Part shown: one piece after another, positions 1 through 7,604 of the stretch
How positions within the stretch are numbered: the first letter of the stretch is position 1
Layout: the number at the start of each line of letters is the position of its first letter
Assembly: GCA_003646055.1 (NCBI GenBank)
Contig: QNDZ01000044.1
Location: 1-10,619 of the forward strand
DNA from: a bacterium
GTDB lineage: Bacteria; Hydrothermota; UBA3072; B12-G15
DNA: 10,619 nucleotides
Reading direction: 5' to 3'
Made by a program: the position numbers and the translations under genes
The notes under the pieces: model-generated
What the model was told of the DNA's origin: nothing
What the model saw: only the letters and a program-made list of their open reading frames with translations
Database searches by the model: none

Positions 1-240
1 AAGTGCATGACCCAATTCTTTTGAAACCAGAGGGGACTCAAGATTACCAAATGTAATATCAAATTGTTTCAAAATCTTCTTCACATCTGTAAAGGGATAA
101 TCCACCCCATTGGCTTCTATGCTCCTTCGTATGCCTCTATCAAGAAGAACATCCCCAACAGCACAGAAACTTACATAATCCCTGGCATGGAGAAATAAAG
201 AGAAAAATAAAAAAACCATCAACAACCTTAATCTAAACAT
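1..240 (-). CDS. CapA-family (PGA_cap) protein, N-terminal 80 residues, cut by window edge
   Basis: Only the first 80 codons are present; the gene continues past base 1. Residues 1-19 form a signal peptide: basic MFRLR, then a hydrophobic run ending in FLHA. Next comes the start of a CapA/PGA_cap domain, with the VGD motif (D30) followed by DRGIRRSIE, and GNLESPL at 65-71. In this calcineurin-like metallophosphatase-fold family the Asp of GD and the Asn/Glu of GNLE are metal-site positions. The family is named for poly-gamma-glutamate capsule synthesis, but most members have no proven reaction, so a capsule role here is only a possibility. The ATG overlaps the stop of the upstream DUF3160 gene by one base (TAATG), which implies translational coupling and one mRNA. 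Only a weak AGGGTG precedes the start. The domain call is firm; the biological role is open. Confidence 0.82.
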   Translation of the reverse strand, partial: MFRLRLLMVFLFFSLFLHARDYVSFCAVGDVLLDRGIRRSIEANGVDYPFTDVKKILKQFDITFGNLESPLVSKELGHAL

Positions 241-2594
241 TAACACCCTGTATCATAGTAAATATACCCCCAACCAGGTTCCTTTGACCATGGAATCTTT
301 GGTTGAATGGATTTTAAGTAAACCGGGAATTTTTTCTGGAATTTAGTCCCAGGGAAAACAAAGATTTTTGTCCATATTGGCATATCGGGTGCTATTCCTT
401 TATCAAGCATCTCCTGCCATTTTTCGTCTGTGAGCCTTGCATTTGAAGGTTGTGCAAATTCATAGTATGAGAATATTGCACCCCTTGTTAGTTTTAACTT
501 TCCCTCAATTTCAACAATCACATAAATCTCAAGTGGAAATCCCACACCCACTTCAAGGCATTCTCCCTGGCACGTATGAACATCTGCAATTACGGGAACA
601 TACCTGTCAGGTCCCCCTACAAAAGTCCAGTCAGATTCGTCAAACACACGAAGCGTTAGATTATCTATCAGAGACCCAAGTTTCTGTATCTGGGCATATT
701 CTTCATTTGTTAATGGGATATTTTTAAGTTCTTTACGGGAAACCTTTTTCAGGAATGATAGAAGTTCCTTGAAGTCTTCAAAAAGCTTATACATCCTATG
801 CTCAAGTATCCCCATGGAATTCAATCTCTCTTGCATCATTGATGTAAGATTGTACAGCCTTTTATAGAATTCATAGTTTGGCTCAACATATCCCTTTGGA
901 GGTTCTGGATACCAGATTTTTACTTTCTCACCACCACCGCATTCTGCTACACAGCTGGATTTGGCATACAGGATTACATCGTGCCTTAACTCGCTCCAGC
1001 TTCCCAATGAAGTATTCAAAGATTTCCTTGCCCATGCTTCATTTTTCATGAAGAATGGAAATGAATCACCCTCAACAGGTGTTATTATTGACTTAAGACA
1101 CCACAACCAGTAATTGTAAAGATTTTTCTTCCATTCATCCACATCCATTTTGTTGAACTCTTCTATCAAATCCTCAAGTTTTTCAGGATATTCAGGCCAT
1201 TTTTCCCATGAGGATTTCAATTCTTTCAGCATAATCTTCTTTGCCTCAGGGCTACCCAGAACTGCCATTACATCAAGGCCATTTGGGAAACATCGTTCAT
1301 ACCTGTCCTCAAGTATTGTTAACCTGTCAAAAATGTATGAGTCAAGTATAAACCTCTGCCCCATGAACCGAATCTGAGGCCGCTCCTTTCCCCATAGGCC
1401 ATGCCCTCTTATCTTTACCTTTTTATCAAACCTTTTTTTCAGGAACTTTCTCAATTTCTCCATGTTTTCTTCCCTTGTAATTTCCTCTATCCTTTCAATC
1501 CAATCCTCTCCAAGCACATAAACCAGTCCGTCTCTATAATCAGACGGTCCAAGGTCATCAGAATATCCTACATAAAATGCAGTGGGCAGGTAAATTTTTT
1601 TCCACTCTCCTTTGAGATTCTGGTGTTTATAAAGAATGTATGTTATTAACACGCCCTGAAGTAATGAAACATCCCTTTCAATCTCAATTCCGGCTCTTCC
1701 AAGCCACATCATTGCCTTAAAATATTTTTTCAATTTTTCACTTCTGGTGTAATGCCCGCGTACAATGAACTGGGAGTAGTCAAACATCCTATCCAGCAGA
1801 GGGGAACGAGCCCATGGGGTATGGCTCTCACAGAGTTCAATCTCCTCATTTGCCAGTGAATCCTTCCATCCTTTTAATTCAATCTTATTCCCGATAAAGT
1901 GATTCGGTATTGCGAAATAAACCACATTCATTTCACATGCCTCTTTTAACAGAGGGTCCTTGAACTGTTCTGAAAGTTCCAAGAAGGTCTTTTCTACTCT
2001 GGAACAGAGGTACTTCAGAGCATTATATAAAGAGGTTTCCTCCAATCTCCTTAAAGACATATCAAAAAATATGTGGTATAATTGGAGAACAACATCAACA
2101 CTTATAAAACTTGGAATTCCATAATAATCGTTCTGTTCGTATAAGTGGAAGAGTTGTTTCCACTTACTATGGAAAGCGACAAACCCATATTTCTCAAGTG
2201 TTGCTATCTCCTTATCATGAAACTCAGGATACTGGAAGACATTGTAAACATTGCTGAAATTAACCAGGGTATCACCATCTTTTACATAGTAATCTTTTGT
2301 CCTTCTCTTCTTTTCTTCTTCAAGGATGATTTGTGCATTCCTTATTTCAGTTTTACTCAAAAGTTTCTGTGAGTACTTTTCACTGGGCTTGTACCATTTT
2401 TTTGAGGAAAAGTAGGCAAACAACTCATATGTCTTGAATGGGCGTCCATGCCTTGCAAAAATTTCGTTTCTCATCAACCATAATTCTGAAATACTTTTAT
2501 CCTTGAGTGTGGATGGGTCTATGGGTTCTTTGAAGTTTGTAGCACACACAGAAGATGAAAAAATTATCCAGAAGAATAAAAGATACCTATTCAT
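240..2594 (-). CDS. Exported YARHG + DUF3160 domain protein (784 aa)
   Basis: The function is unknown; two domains are recognisable. Residues 1-18 look like a signal peptide cleaved after VCA. Residues 35-89 match a YARHG domain (MRNEIFARHG, then KKWYKP and a closing helix). From about 130 to 760 runs DUF3160, with typical stretches NDYYGIPSFISVDVVLQLYH (155-174), WSELRHDVILYAK (533-545), GYVEP (568-572), ADVHT (670-674) and GAIFSYYEF (705-713). Cysteines lie where many relatives as I recall them have none (548, 552, 675, 679, and the last residue 784), so disulfides are possible in an exported protein. The frame is open back to 2720, but ATG 2594 is chosen because AAAGGAGG lies 6 bases upstream, a promoter lies inside the longer frame, and the signal peptide begins here. 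ATG 2600 is in frame but abuts the ribosome site. The gene is first in a pair with the CapA-like gene; both products are probably envelope or periplasmic. Confidence 0.86.
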   Translation of the reverse strand: MNRYLLFFWIIFSSSVCATNFKEPIDPSTLKDKSISELWLMRNEIFARHGRPFKTYELFAYFSSKKWYKPSEKYSQKLLSKTEIRNAQIILEEEKKRRTKDYYVKDGDTLVNFSNVYNVFQYPEFHDKEIATLEKYGFVAFHSKWKQLFHLYEQNDYYGIPSFISVDVVLQLYHIFFDMSLRRLEETSLYNALKYLCSRVEKTFLELSEQFKDPLLKEACEMNVVYFAIPNHFIGNKIELKGWKDSLANEEIELCESHTPWARSPLLDRMFDYSQFIVRGHYTRSEKLKKYFKAMMWLGRAGIEIERDVSLLQGVLITYILYKHQNLKGEWKKIYLPTAFYVGYSDDLGPSDYRDGLVYVLGEDWIERIEEITREENMEKLRKFLKKRFDKKVKIRGHGLWGKERPQIRFMGQRFILDSYIFDRLTILEDRYERCFPNGLDVMAVLGSPEAKKIMLKELKSSWEKWPEYPEKLEDLIEEFNKMDVDEWKKNLYNYWLWCLKSIITPVEGDSFPFFMKNEAWARKSLNTSLGSWSELRHDVILYAKSSCVAECGGGEKVKIWYPEPPKGYVEPNYEFYKRLYNLTSMMQERLNSMGILEHRMYKLFEDFKELLSFLKKVSRKELKNIPLTNEEYAQIQKLGSLIDNLTLRVFDESDWTFVGGPDRYVPVIADVHTCQGECLEVGVGFPLEIYVIVEIEGKLKLTRGAIFSYYEFAQPSNARLTDEKWQEMLDKGIAPDMPIWTKIFVFPGTKFQKKFPVYLKSIQPKIPWSKEPGWGYIYYDTGC

Positions 2595-2600
2595 CTTCAT

Positions 2601-2608
2601 CCTCCTTT
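2601..2608 (-). promoter_or_regulatory. Ribosome binding site that sets the DUF3160 start
   Basis: Read on the minus strand, AAAGGAGG ends 6 bases before the ATG at 2594 and directly abuts the in-frame ATG at 2600. The spacing favours the start at 2594. This is a near-perfect anti-16S match. Confidence 0.8.
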
Positions 2609-2623
2609 GTTTTTCCTTGTGTT

Positions 2624-2734
2624 TGATGATAAATCTTAACTTTTCTGCTGTCAAGCCATTGGCTGGTAAAATCTTCGCATTTCTTAATAAAAGGTAGAAA
2701 GGGATTGGACAAAATGCCACTCATGATGATTAAA
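2624..2734 (+). repeat. Pair of TGATGAT(T)AAA direct repeats in the divergent control region
   Basis: TGATGATAAA occurs at 2624-2633, and TGATGATTAAA, with one extra T, at 2724-2734. They start exactly 100 bases apart. The first covers the -10 box of the leftward promoter and the second lies between the two promoters. This could be an operator pair, but the element is short and AT-rich, so chance is a real alternative. Confidence 0.25.
2626..2654 (-). promoter_or_regulatory. Sigma70-type promoter for the DUF3160-capA unit
   Basis: On the minus strand, TTGACA (2654-2649) is followed by exactly 17 bases and TATCAT (2631-2626), which matches the -10 consensus at five of six bases. Transcription should start near 2619, giving a leader of about 25 bases that carries the AAAGGAGG ribosome site. 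The promoter lies within the longest open frame of the gene, so that frame's upstream 42 codons are unlikely to be translated. Confidence 0.72.
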
Positions 2735-2781
2735 GGATGAAGCATCCATATAATCCTCATAGTTTTTCATGTTCTAAATGA

Positions 2782-2810
2782 TTGACCTGAGCCATTGTTT
2801 GATATAGAAT
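2782..2810 (+). promoter_or_regulatory. Sigma70-type promoter for the cyclase gene, predicting a leaderless mRNA
   Basis: TTGACC (2782-2787), a 17-base spacer and TAGAAT (2805-2810) each match consensus at five of six bases. The -10 box ends 6 bases before the ATG at 2817, so transcription would begin at or within a base or two of the A of the start codon. No Shine-Dalgarno sequence lies between the box and the ATG, which fits leaderless translation. An in-frame TAG at 2805-2807 rules out an earlier start. Confidence 0.7.
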
Positions 2811-2816
2811 CTTTAC

Positions 2817-5800
2817 ATGATAAGATTCTTGCCTGAGTTTATCTACAGACAGTATAAGGAGAAAAAACACCGCGGAAAGTTCAGGGCTGTTTCCCTTTTC
2901 ATTGATATGACAGGTTTTACCTCAATCAGTGACAGGTTGAAAAGGTACGGAAAGGAGGGTGAGGAGGCATTATCTGAAATCATTAATATTGTTTTTGAAC
3001 CTGCCATTGATTCCATTTACATACATAATGGATTCATTACAGGATTTGCCGGTGATGCCTTCACTGCAGTTTTTCCAGAAGAAGACCCAATAAACGCAAT
3101 CATTGCAGGTTATGAAATCAGTCAGACCTTTTCTGGTCTTGTGCTTCATACCATGCCTGAAAAATTTAACGTGAGTGCAAAGATTGGGCTCTCAACAGGG
3201 AATGTGGAATGGAGAATTATAGAAAATCCACTTCAGAATACCTATTACTTCAAGGGTGATGCAATCAATGGTGCTGTCCATGCCCAGGGGCTCTCAAAAA
3301 TGAACAGGGTTATAATTGACAGCAGGCTGAGGAACAGATTAAAAACAGGGATAAAATTAAAGGAAGTATCAAAAGGATATTATCAGGTGAAAGAGGTTGA
3401 TTTATCCAGAAGCAAGATAGGCACCCTCAATGCCTTTTCCCCTGATAGGGAACTCCTCAAAAGGTTTGTACCAGAAGAGATTATGGATATGAAAGGGATG
3501 GGTGAGTTCAGAGAGGTTGTTCCTGTTTTTGTAAATTTTAGGCCAGAGAAGAATCCTGAAGATTTCATAAACACAATCATTGAGAAAACATTCCAGTATG
3601 GTGGTTACTTTAACAAGGTGGACTTTGGTGATAAGGGTGGCATTATACTGGTTCTCTTTGGTGCACCAAGGGCAAGGGAAAATCAGGCAAAAAGGGCTGT
3701 TGAGTTCTCAATGGATGTTTTGAACACTGTGAAGAATACAAATGCAAGGATAGGGATTTCAGGTGGCACTGTCTATGCAGGAATTCTTGGAAGCAATATC
3801 AGGGGTGAGTATTCTGTTTTAGGGAAAATGGTCAATCTTTCAGCAAGACTCGCAACCTATGGAGACTGGGGTAAGATTCTGGTTGACACTCATGTGTTCA
3901 ATCAGTTGAAGAATATCGTGGTCTTTGAGGAGAAGGATGAGATTAAGTTGAAGGGGTTTAGGAAAAAGACAAAGGTACATGTTCCACTGAAGATGGTTAC
4001 AGCACGCTCACCTGTAGGGATGTATACATTTGTTGGCAGAGAAGATGATTTATTGAAATTGAAGGAATTTATTGAGCCTATTTTCAAGGGAAAATTCTCA
4101 GGTGTGATTTATGTGGATGGTGAAGCGGGCATTGGGAAAAGTGTACTTATAGAGGAGTTACACCAATCACTTGGTGAACGGATTAATTACTTCTATATGC
4201 CTGCTGATGATGTTAAGCAAACAGGATTTTTCCCCGTTGTTCAGTTCTTAAGGAATTATTTCAAGCAGGATGAAGAAATGGAAAGGGAGGAGAACAAAAA
4301 GAGATTTGATGAGGTGTATTCACGCCTCTATAAACTCGCTGAAGACCCTGAAGTTAAAAAGACCCTGAATATAGGGAAACCCTTGATTGCAGAACTGCTG
4401 GGAATTGATTATCCAAGAACATCCAGCCTGACACCAAAGGCAAAGTACAACAATACACTGTTCACCCTGAAAAACATAGTAAAACTGGAAAGCGGAGAGA
4501 AGCCAACCCTCGTTGTGTTTGAAGACCTCCAGTGGATTGACGACTCAACAAAGGATTTCATCCGTTTGCTGGTCAGGAATGTTGAGGGGTTTCCCTTTGG
4601 TGTAATCATAACAGGACGACCTGATAGTAAGGGAAACCCTTTGAGAATCTCTGGGTTGGATGCACCTCAAAAGCATATCAACCTTACAGGTCTCAATCTT
4701 GATGCATCAAAAACGATTATACATAAAATAGTTGGGACTGAACCCTCTACTGAACTGGCAAAGGTGATATTTGAAAAATCAGAGGGTAATCCCTTCTATG
4801 TTGAAATGATAACAAAATATCTGAAGGAGAACGGATATATTGTTAAGAAGAAGGGGAAGGCAACCCTGAGGTCAAAAACCTTTGATATACCAGGAACAAT
4901 AAATTCAATCATTGCAGCAAGGATAGATAAACTTGACAGAGACCTGAAGGAAACAGTAAAAATTGCATCGGTTCTTGGAAGGGAATTCTCCATAAGGGTT
5001 CTTTCAGCAATGCTCTCTGACAGACCTGTTGAAAAGATGATACTGAAGGGGATTGAGGAGGATATCTGGAGATCCATGAGTGAATTGAAATACATATTCA
5101 AGCATGCCATCATAAGGGATACTGTTTATAACATGCAACTAAAGAGGATTTTACGTGAACTCCACAGGCTCGCTGGAGAGACCATTGAAAAACTATTCAA
5201 GAACAACCTCAATCCCTATCTGGGAGAACTTGCCTATCACTATGAGAATGCAGGGAATGTGAAAAAGGCAAAGAAATATCTCAAAAAGGCAGGTGAAAAG
5301 GCAAGGAAGGACTACAGGATGAAGGAGGCACTGGATTACTACCTGAGGTTGAGAAACTATATTGATGGCAAAGAGAGAATAGATGTTTCCCTGCAGATTG
5401 CATCGCTGAAGTCTTACATTGGTAAATGGAATGAAAGTCTGGAAGAGTTAATGCAGGTTGTCAAAGATGGGGGAAAAATAGGTTACAAAAAGGCTGTTGC
5501 CCATGCAAAGACATCCATCGGAACAATATACGATAAGATGGGCAGGTACAATGAGTCTGTTAAGATACTTGGAGAGGCCAGAAAAATGCTTGAAGACCTG
5601 GATGATAAAGCAGGGCTTTCATCTGTATTGGTGCGTCTGGGTATGGTGAAAAGGGACATAGGGAAACCAGACCTATCCATAGAATTGATAAAGGAAGGAT
5701 TGAAGTATGCAAGAGAAACCAAAAAACACACTGCAGAACATTATGCACTCATGAACCTGGGGAATATTTACTTTGACCTTGGAGATTACAAAAAGGCCAT

Positions 5801-6743
5801 TCATTACTACGAGGAATCATTGAAGGTGGCAAAGAAGTACAGGCAGAAAGACAACTTAGCACACTCACTGGGAAACCTGGGGAATGCATACTGGGCATTC
5901 AGAGACCTTGACAGGGCACTAAAACTTTACAATCAGGCACTCTCCATTTCTTCAACCCTTGGTGATGTGTACAGCATGGCAATAGCCCAGATAAATATTG
6001 GGATGCTCTTCCAGGAACTTGGAAAACTCAATAAGGCGGAGGAGGCTGTGTTAAAGGCCATTGAACTCCTCCGTGAGATTGGGGACAGGGTTGATGAATG
6101 CAATGCACTTGGAACACTGGGCTATATCTACACAGAGATGGGGGTATTCAAAAAGGCGAAAAAACTACTTGAAAAGCAATTAAAGATGGCCGAGTCAATA
6201 AAGGATGTATTTTATACAACAGTATCCCTGTATTACAATGGGGTGCTTCACAAAGAAATGGGTGAGTATAAAAAGGCACTTGAATTTCTCAACAGGGGGA
6301 CAGAAATAGGTAAAAAACACGGTCTCCTGCATATCTATGCCAGTTGTCTATCAGAAAAGGTGGAAATACTTATAGATACTGGAGAAATGGAAGAGGCAGA
6401 AGGCCTGCTTGAGAAGCTGAAGGAATTGAACAAAAAACTCCATGTTCCCACAATTGCCCTGAGGACTCTAATACTTGAGGCAAGATTGATGTGTGCAAAT
6501 GATAAAGACGCTGCTGTGGAATACCTAAAAGAAAAAAGGGGAAAACTCACAGAGCAGGAAAATCAATTCCTTCCATACATTGACCTGGAAATCTACAGGA
6601 TAAACAGAGACCCATCATTGAGGGAAGATTTGATTAAAACATTCACCCGTATATATGAAGAAAGTCCCAAGTATGTTATAAAAAGGATACTGGAGGAGTT
6701 AAAGGGTTCAACTGTCAATGATGCTTCCAGGAAGAAGAATTGA
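2817..6743 (+). CDS. Soluble adenylyl cyclase-like protein: two class III cyclase domains, AAA-type NTPase, TPR tail (1308 aa)
   Basis: This is predicted to make cAMP (cGMP cannot be excluded) in the cytoplasm. Domain order matches mammalian ADCY10. Cyclase domain C1 spans about 22-200, with metal-binding aspartates D30 (FIDMTGF) and D80 (GFAGD). C2 spans about 233-390, with K273 (DKGG) and S333 (EYSVLG) at the adenine-selecting positions, and N340 and R344 (VNLSAR) as transition-state residues. An NTPase module follows: GREDD at 407-411, Walker A GEAGIGKS (435-442), Walker B LVVFED ending at D570, then GNPFYVEM (657-664) and FKHAIIRDTVY (761-771). From about 800 to 1205 there are eight or more TPR-like helix pairs, for example around 893-926, 973-1006, 1013-1047, 1053-1086, 1093-1127 and 1133-1166. 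There is no membrane segment or DNA-binding end, unlike LuxR/MalT-type regulators. Against human sAC, bicarbonate-site K95 and R176 align with G76 and V154. The N-terminus FLPEFI is normal for the family, supporting ATG 2817. Confidence 0.93.
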   Translation: MIRFLPEFIYRQYKEKKHRGKFRAVSLFIDMTGFTSISDRLKRYGKEGEEALSEIINIVFEPAIDSIYIHNGFITGFAGDAFTAVFPEEDPINAIIAGYEISQTFSGLVLHTMPEKFNVSAKIGLSTGNVEWRIIENPLQNTYYFKGDAINGAVHAQGLSKMNRVIIDSRLRNRLKTGIKLKEVSKGYYQVKEVDLSRSKIGTLNAFSPDRELLKRFVPEEIMDMKGMGEFREVVPVFVNFRPEKNPEDFINTIIEKTFQYGGYFNKVDFGDKGGIILVLFGAPRARENQAKRAVEFSMDVLNTVKNTNARIGISGGTVYAGILGSNIRGEYSVLGKMVNLSARLATYGDWGKILVDTHVFNQLKNIVVFEEKDEIKLKGFRKKTKVHVPLKMVTARSPVGMYTFVGREDDLLKLKEFIEPIFKGKFSGVIYVDGEAGIGKSVLIEELHQSLGERINYFYMPADDVKQTGFFPVVQFLRNYFKQDEEMEREENKKRFDEVYSRLYKLAEDPEVKKTLNIGKPLIAELLGIDYPRTSSLTPKAKYNNTLFTLKNIVKLESGEKPTLVVFEDLQWIDDSTKDFIRLLVRNVEGFPFGVIITGRPDSKGNPLRISGLDAPQKHINLTGLNLDASKTIIHKIVGTEPSTELAKVIFEKSEGNPFYVEMITKYLKENGYIVKKKGKATLRSKTFDIPGTINSIIAARIDKLDRDLKETVKIASVLGREFSIRVLSAMLSDRPVEKMILKGIEEDIWRSMSELKYIFKHAIIRDTVYNMQLKRILRELHRLAGETIEKLFKNNLNPYLGELAYHYENAGNVKKAKKYLKKAGEKARKDYRMKEALDYYLRLRNYIDGKERIDVSLQIASLKSYIGKWNESLEELMQVVKDGGKIGYKKAVAHAKTSIGTIYDKMGRYNESVKILGEARKMLEDLDDKAGLSSVLVRLGMVKRDIGKPDLSIELIKEGLKYARETKKHTAEHYALMNLGNIYFDLGDYKKAIHYYEESLKVAKKYRQKDNLAHSLGNLGNAYWAFRDLDRALKLYNQALSISSTLGDVYSMAIAQINIGMLFQELGKLNKAEEAVLKAIELLREIGDRVDECNALGTLGYIYTEMGVFKKAKKLLEKQLKMAESIKDVFYTTVSLYYNGVLHKEMGEYKKALEFLNRGTEIGKKHGLLHIYASCLSEKVEILIDTGEMEEAEGLLEKLKELNKKLHVPTIALRTLILEARLMCANDKDAAVEYLKEKRGKLTEQENQFLPYIDLEIYRINRDPSLREDLIKTFTRIYEESPKYVIKRILEELKGSTVNDASRKKN

Positions 6744-7604
6744 CATATAGGGGATTCTCTGTGGTGGAACTGCAAAGATACCACCCCTTTGATACTTCAA
6801 CCTTAATTCCTCTATAACATCCCTGTCCAGAATCAATATCCAGTCCTCCCATCTCAAATCAAAGTCCTCAGGGTTTACACCTGAAACAGAGAGGAAGATT
6901 GCCCTTTTCATTGGGTCATTTTTTACGCTCCTGTAAAAGGAAAGAACCCTCCTCCTTGCATCCTCCATCTCCTTTTCACCAATTCCTTTCCCAAGACATA
7001 CAAGGATCTCCAGAATGTCCCCTTTTATATAGAAAGGTATCTTTCTGCCTGTTTTTGAAAAAACAGGGGTGAAACCTCTCTCCTTGATTATCTCCATGAG
7101 AAACAAAAAACGTAAATATCCCATTTCTCTTGTATCAGGTGGAAGGTTGTAATATCCCTGGGCCTTTGATGGAACAATGAAAAAACCTCCAACAGGTTCA
7201 AGATTGTCCAGGTTGTATTCCCCTGCTACAAGCGTATCAGGAAGGGTATCAAGGATGGAGACAAACCGTTCGTGCTCATCTTCAGGAATAAAAACCTTAA
7301 GGAGTGAAAACCCTCTATCAGATGCATACATGCCGAATAAGAGGTTGAGTATGGGATGTTTGAACCTGAATCCAATGGGTTTTGAGGGATATGTCTTGAG
7401 ACTATGGCTTATATAATTTACCAATTCCTCCCCTTTCTCAAATTCCTTCAGAACAAGGCCTGTGTCATACTGCCTTCCTGATGGAATCCTGTTCTCGGGG
7501 AATCCAATCAAAAGGGCATACCTCCTCATGGAAATGGGGATTATCTCAATCCCATTGGAAAGAATCACCTGCTCAAAGGAAAAGAGGAGAATAACTATTC
7601 CCAT
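6708..7604 (-). CDS. Unrecognised conserved-looking protein downstream of guaA (298 aa)
   Basis: I do not recognise a family. The protein looks soluble: there is no clear membrane anchor, although residues 1-24 are hydrophobic (MGIVILLF, then VILSNGIEIIPI). It is mixed alpha/beta in feel. Features to search with are YALLIGFPENRIPSG (29-43), GFRFKHPILNLLFGMYASD (78-96), GEYNLDNLEPVGGFFIVP (128-145), a charged helix KEMEDARRRVLSFYRS (211-226), and RGGIFAVPPQRIP (273-285). The ATG lies inside the end of guaA (10-base overlap) with no ribosome site of its own, so translation probably depends on guaA. M26 (MRRYALLIGF) is an alternative start. The 3' end overlaps the opposing cyclase gene by 36 bases. 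Frame openness over 298 codons, codon use like its neighbours and the tight overlap support a real gene. Confidence 0.75.
   Translation of the reverse strand: MGIVILLFSFEQVILSNGIEIIPISMRRYALLIGFPENRIPSGRQYDTGLVLKEFEKGEELVNYISHSLKTYPSKPIGFRFKHPILNLLFGMYASDRGFSLLKVFIPEDEHERFVSILDTLPDTLVAGEYNLDNLEPVGGFFIVPSKAQGYYNLPPDTREMGYLRFLFLMEIIKERGFTPVFSKTGRKIPFYIKGDILEILVCLGKGIGEKEMEDARRRVLSFYRSVKNDPMKRAIFLSVSGVNPEDFDLRWEDWILILDRDVIEELRLKYQRGGIFAVPPQRIPYMSILLPGSIIDS

Noticed and set aside
437..2697. Plus-strand open frames of 75-96 codons opposite the DUF3160 gene
   Set aside because: They lie antisense to a well-supported gene, lack ribosome sites and resemble no protein family; they are shadows of the minus-strand codons.
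2595..2720. N-terminal 42-codon extension of the DUF3160 reading frame (ATG at 2720)
   Set aside because: It contains the promoter and ribosome site of the gene, and the signal peptide starts at 2594.
2735..2747. Small inverted repeat GGATG-AAG-CATCC between the divergent promoters
   Set aside because: Five-base arms are expected by chance in this composition, and it overlaps neither promoter box.
2817..6743. Reading the large protein as a LuxR/MalT-type or SARP transcription regulator
   Set aside because: The N-terminus is a catalytically intact cyclase pair and there is no helix-turn-helix at either end.
6749..6788. Possible terminator hairpin (GGTGG/CCACC with flanking AGGGG/CCCCT) just after the cyclase stop
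   Set aside because: The stem is short and bulged, no T-run follows, and the bases are coding for the opposing gene (RGGIFAVPPQ). This is not enough to call a terminator.
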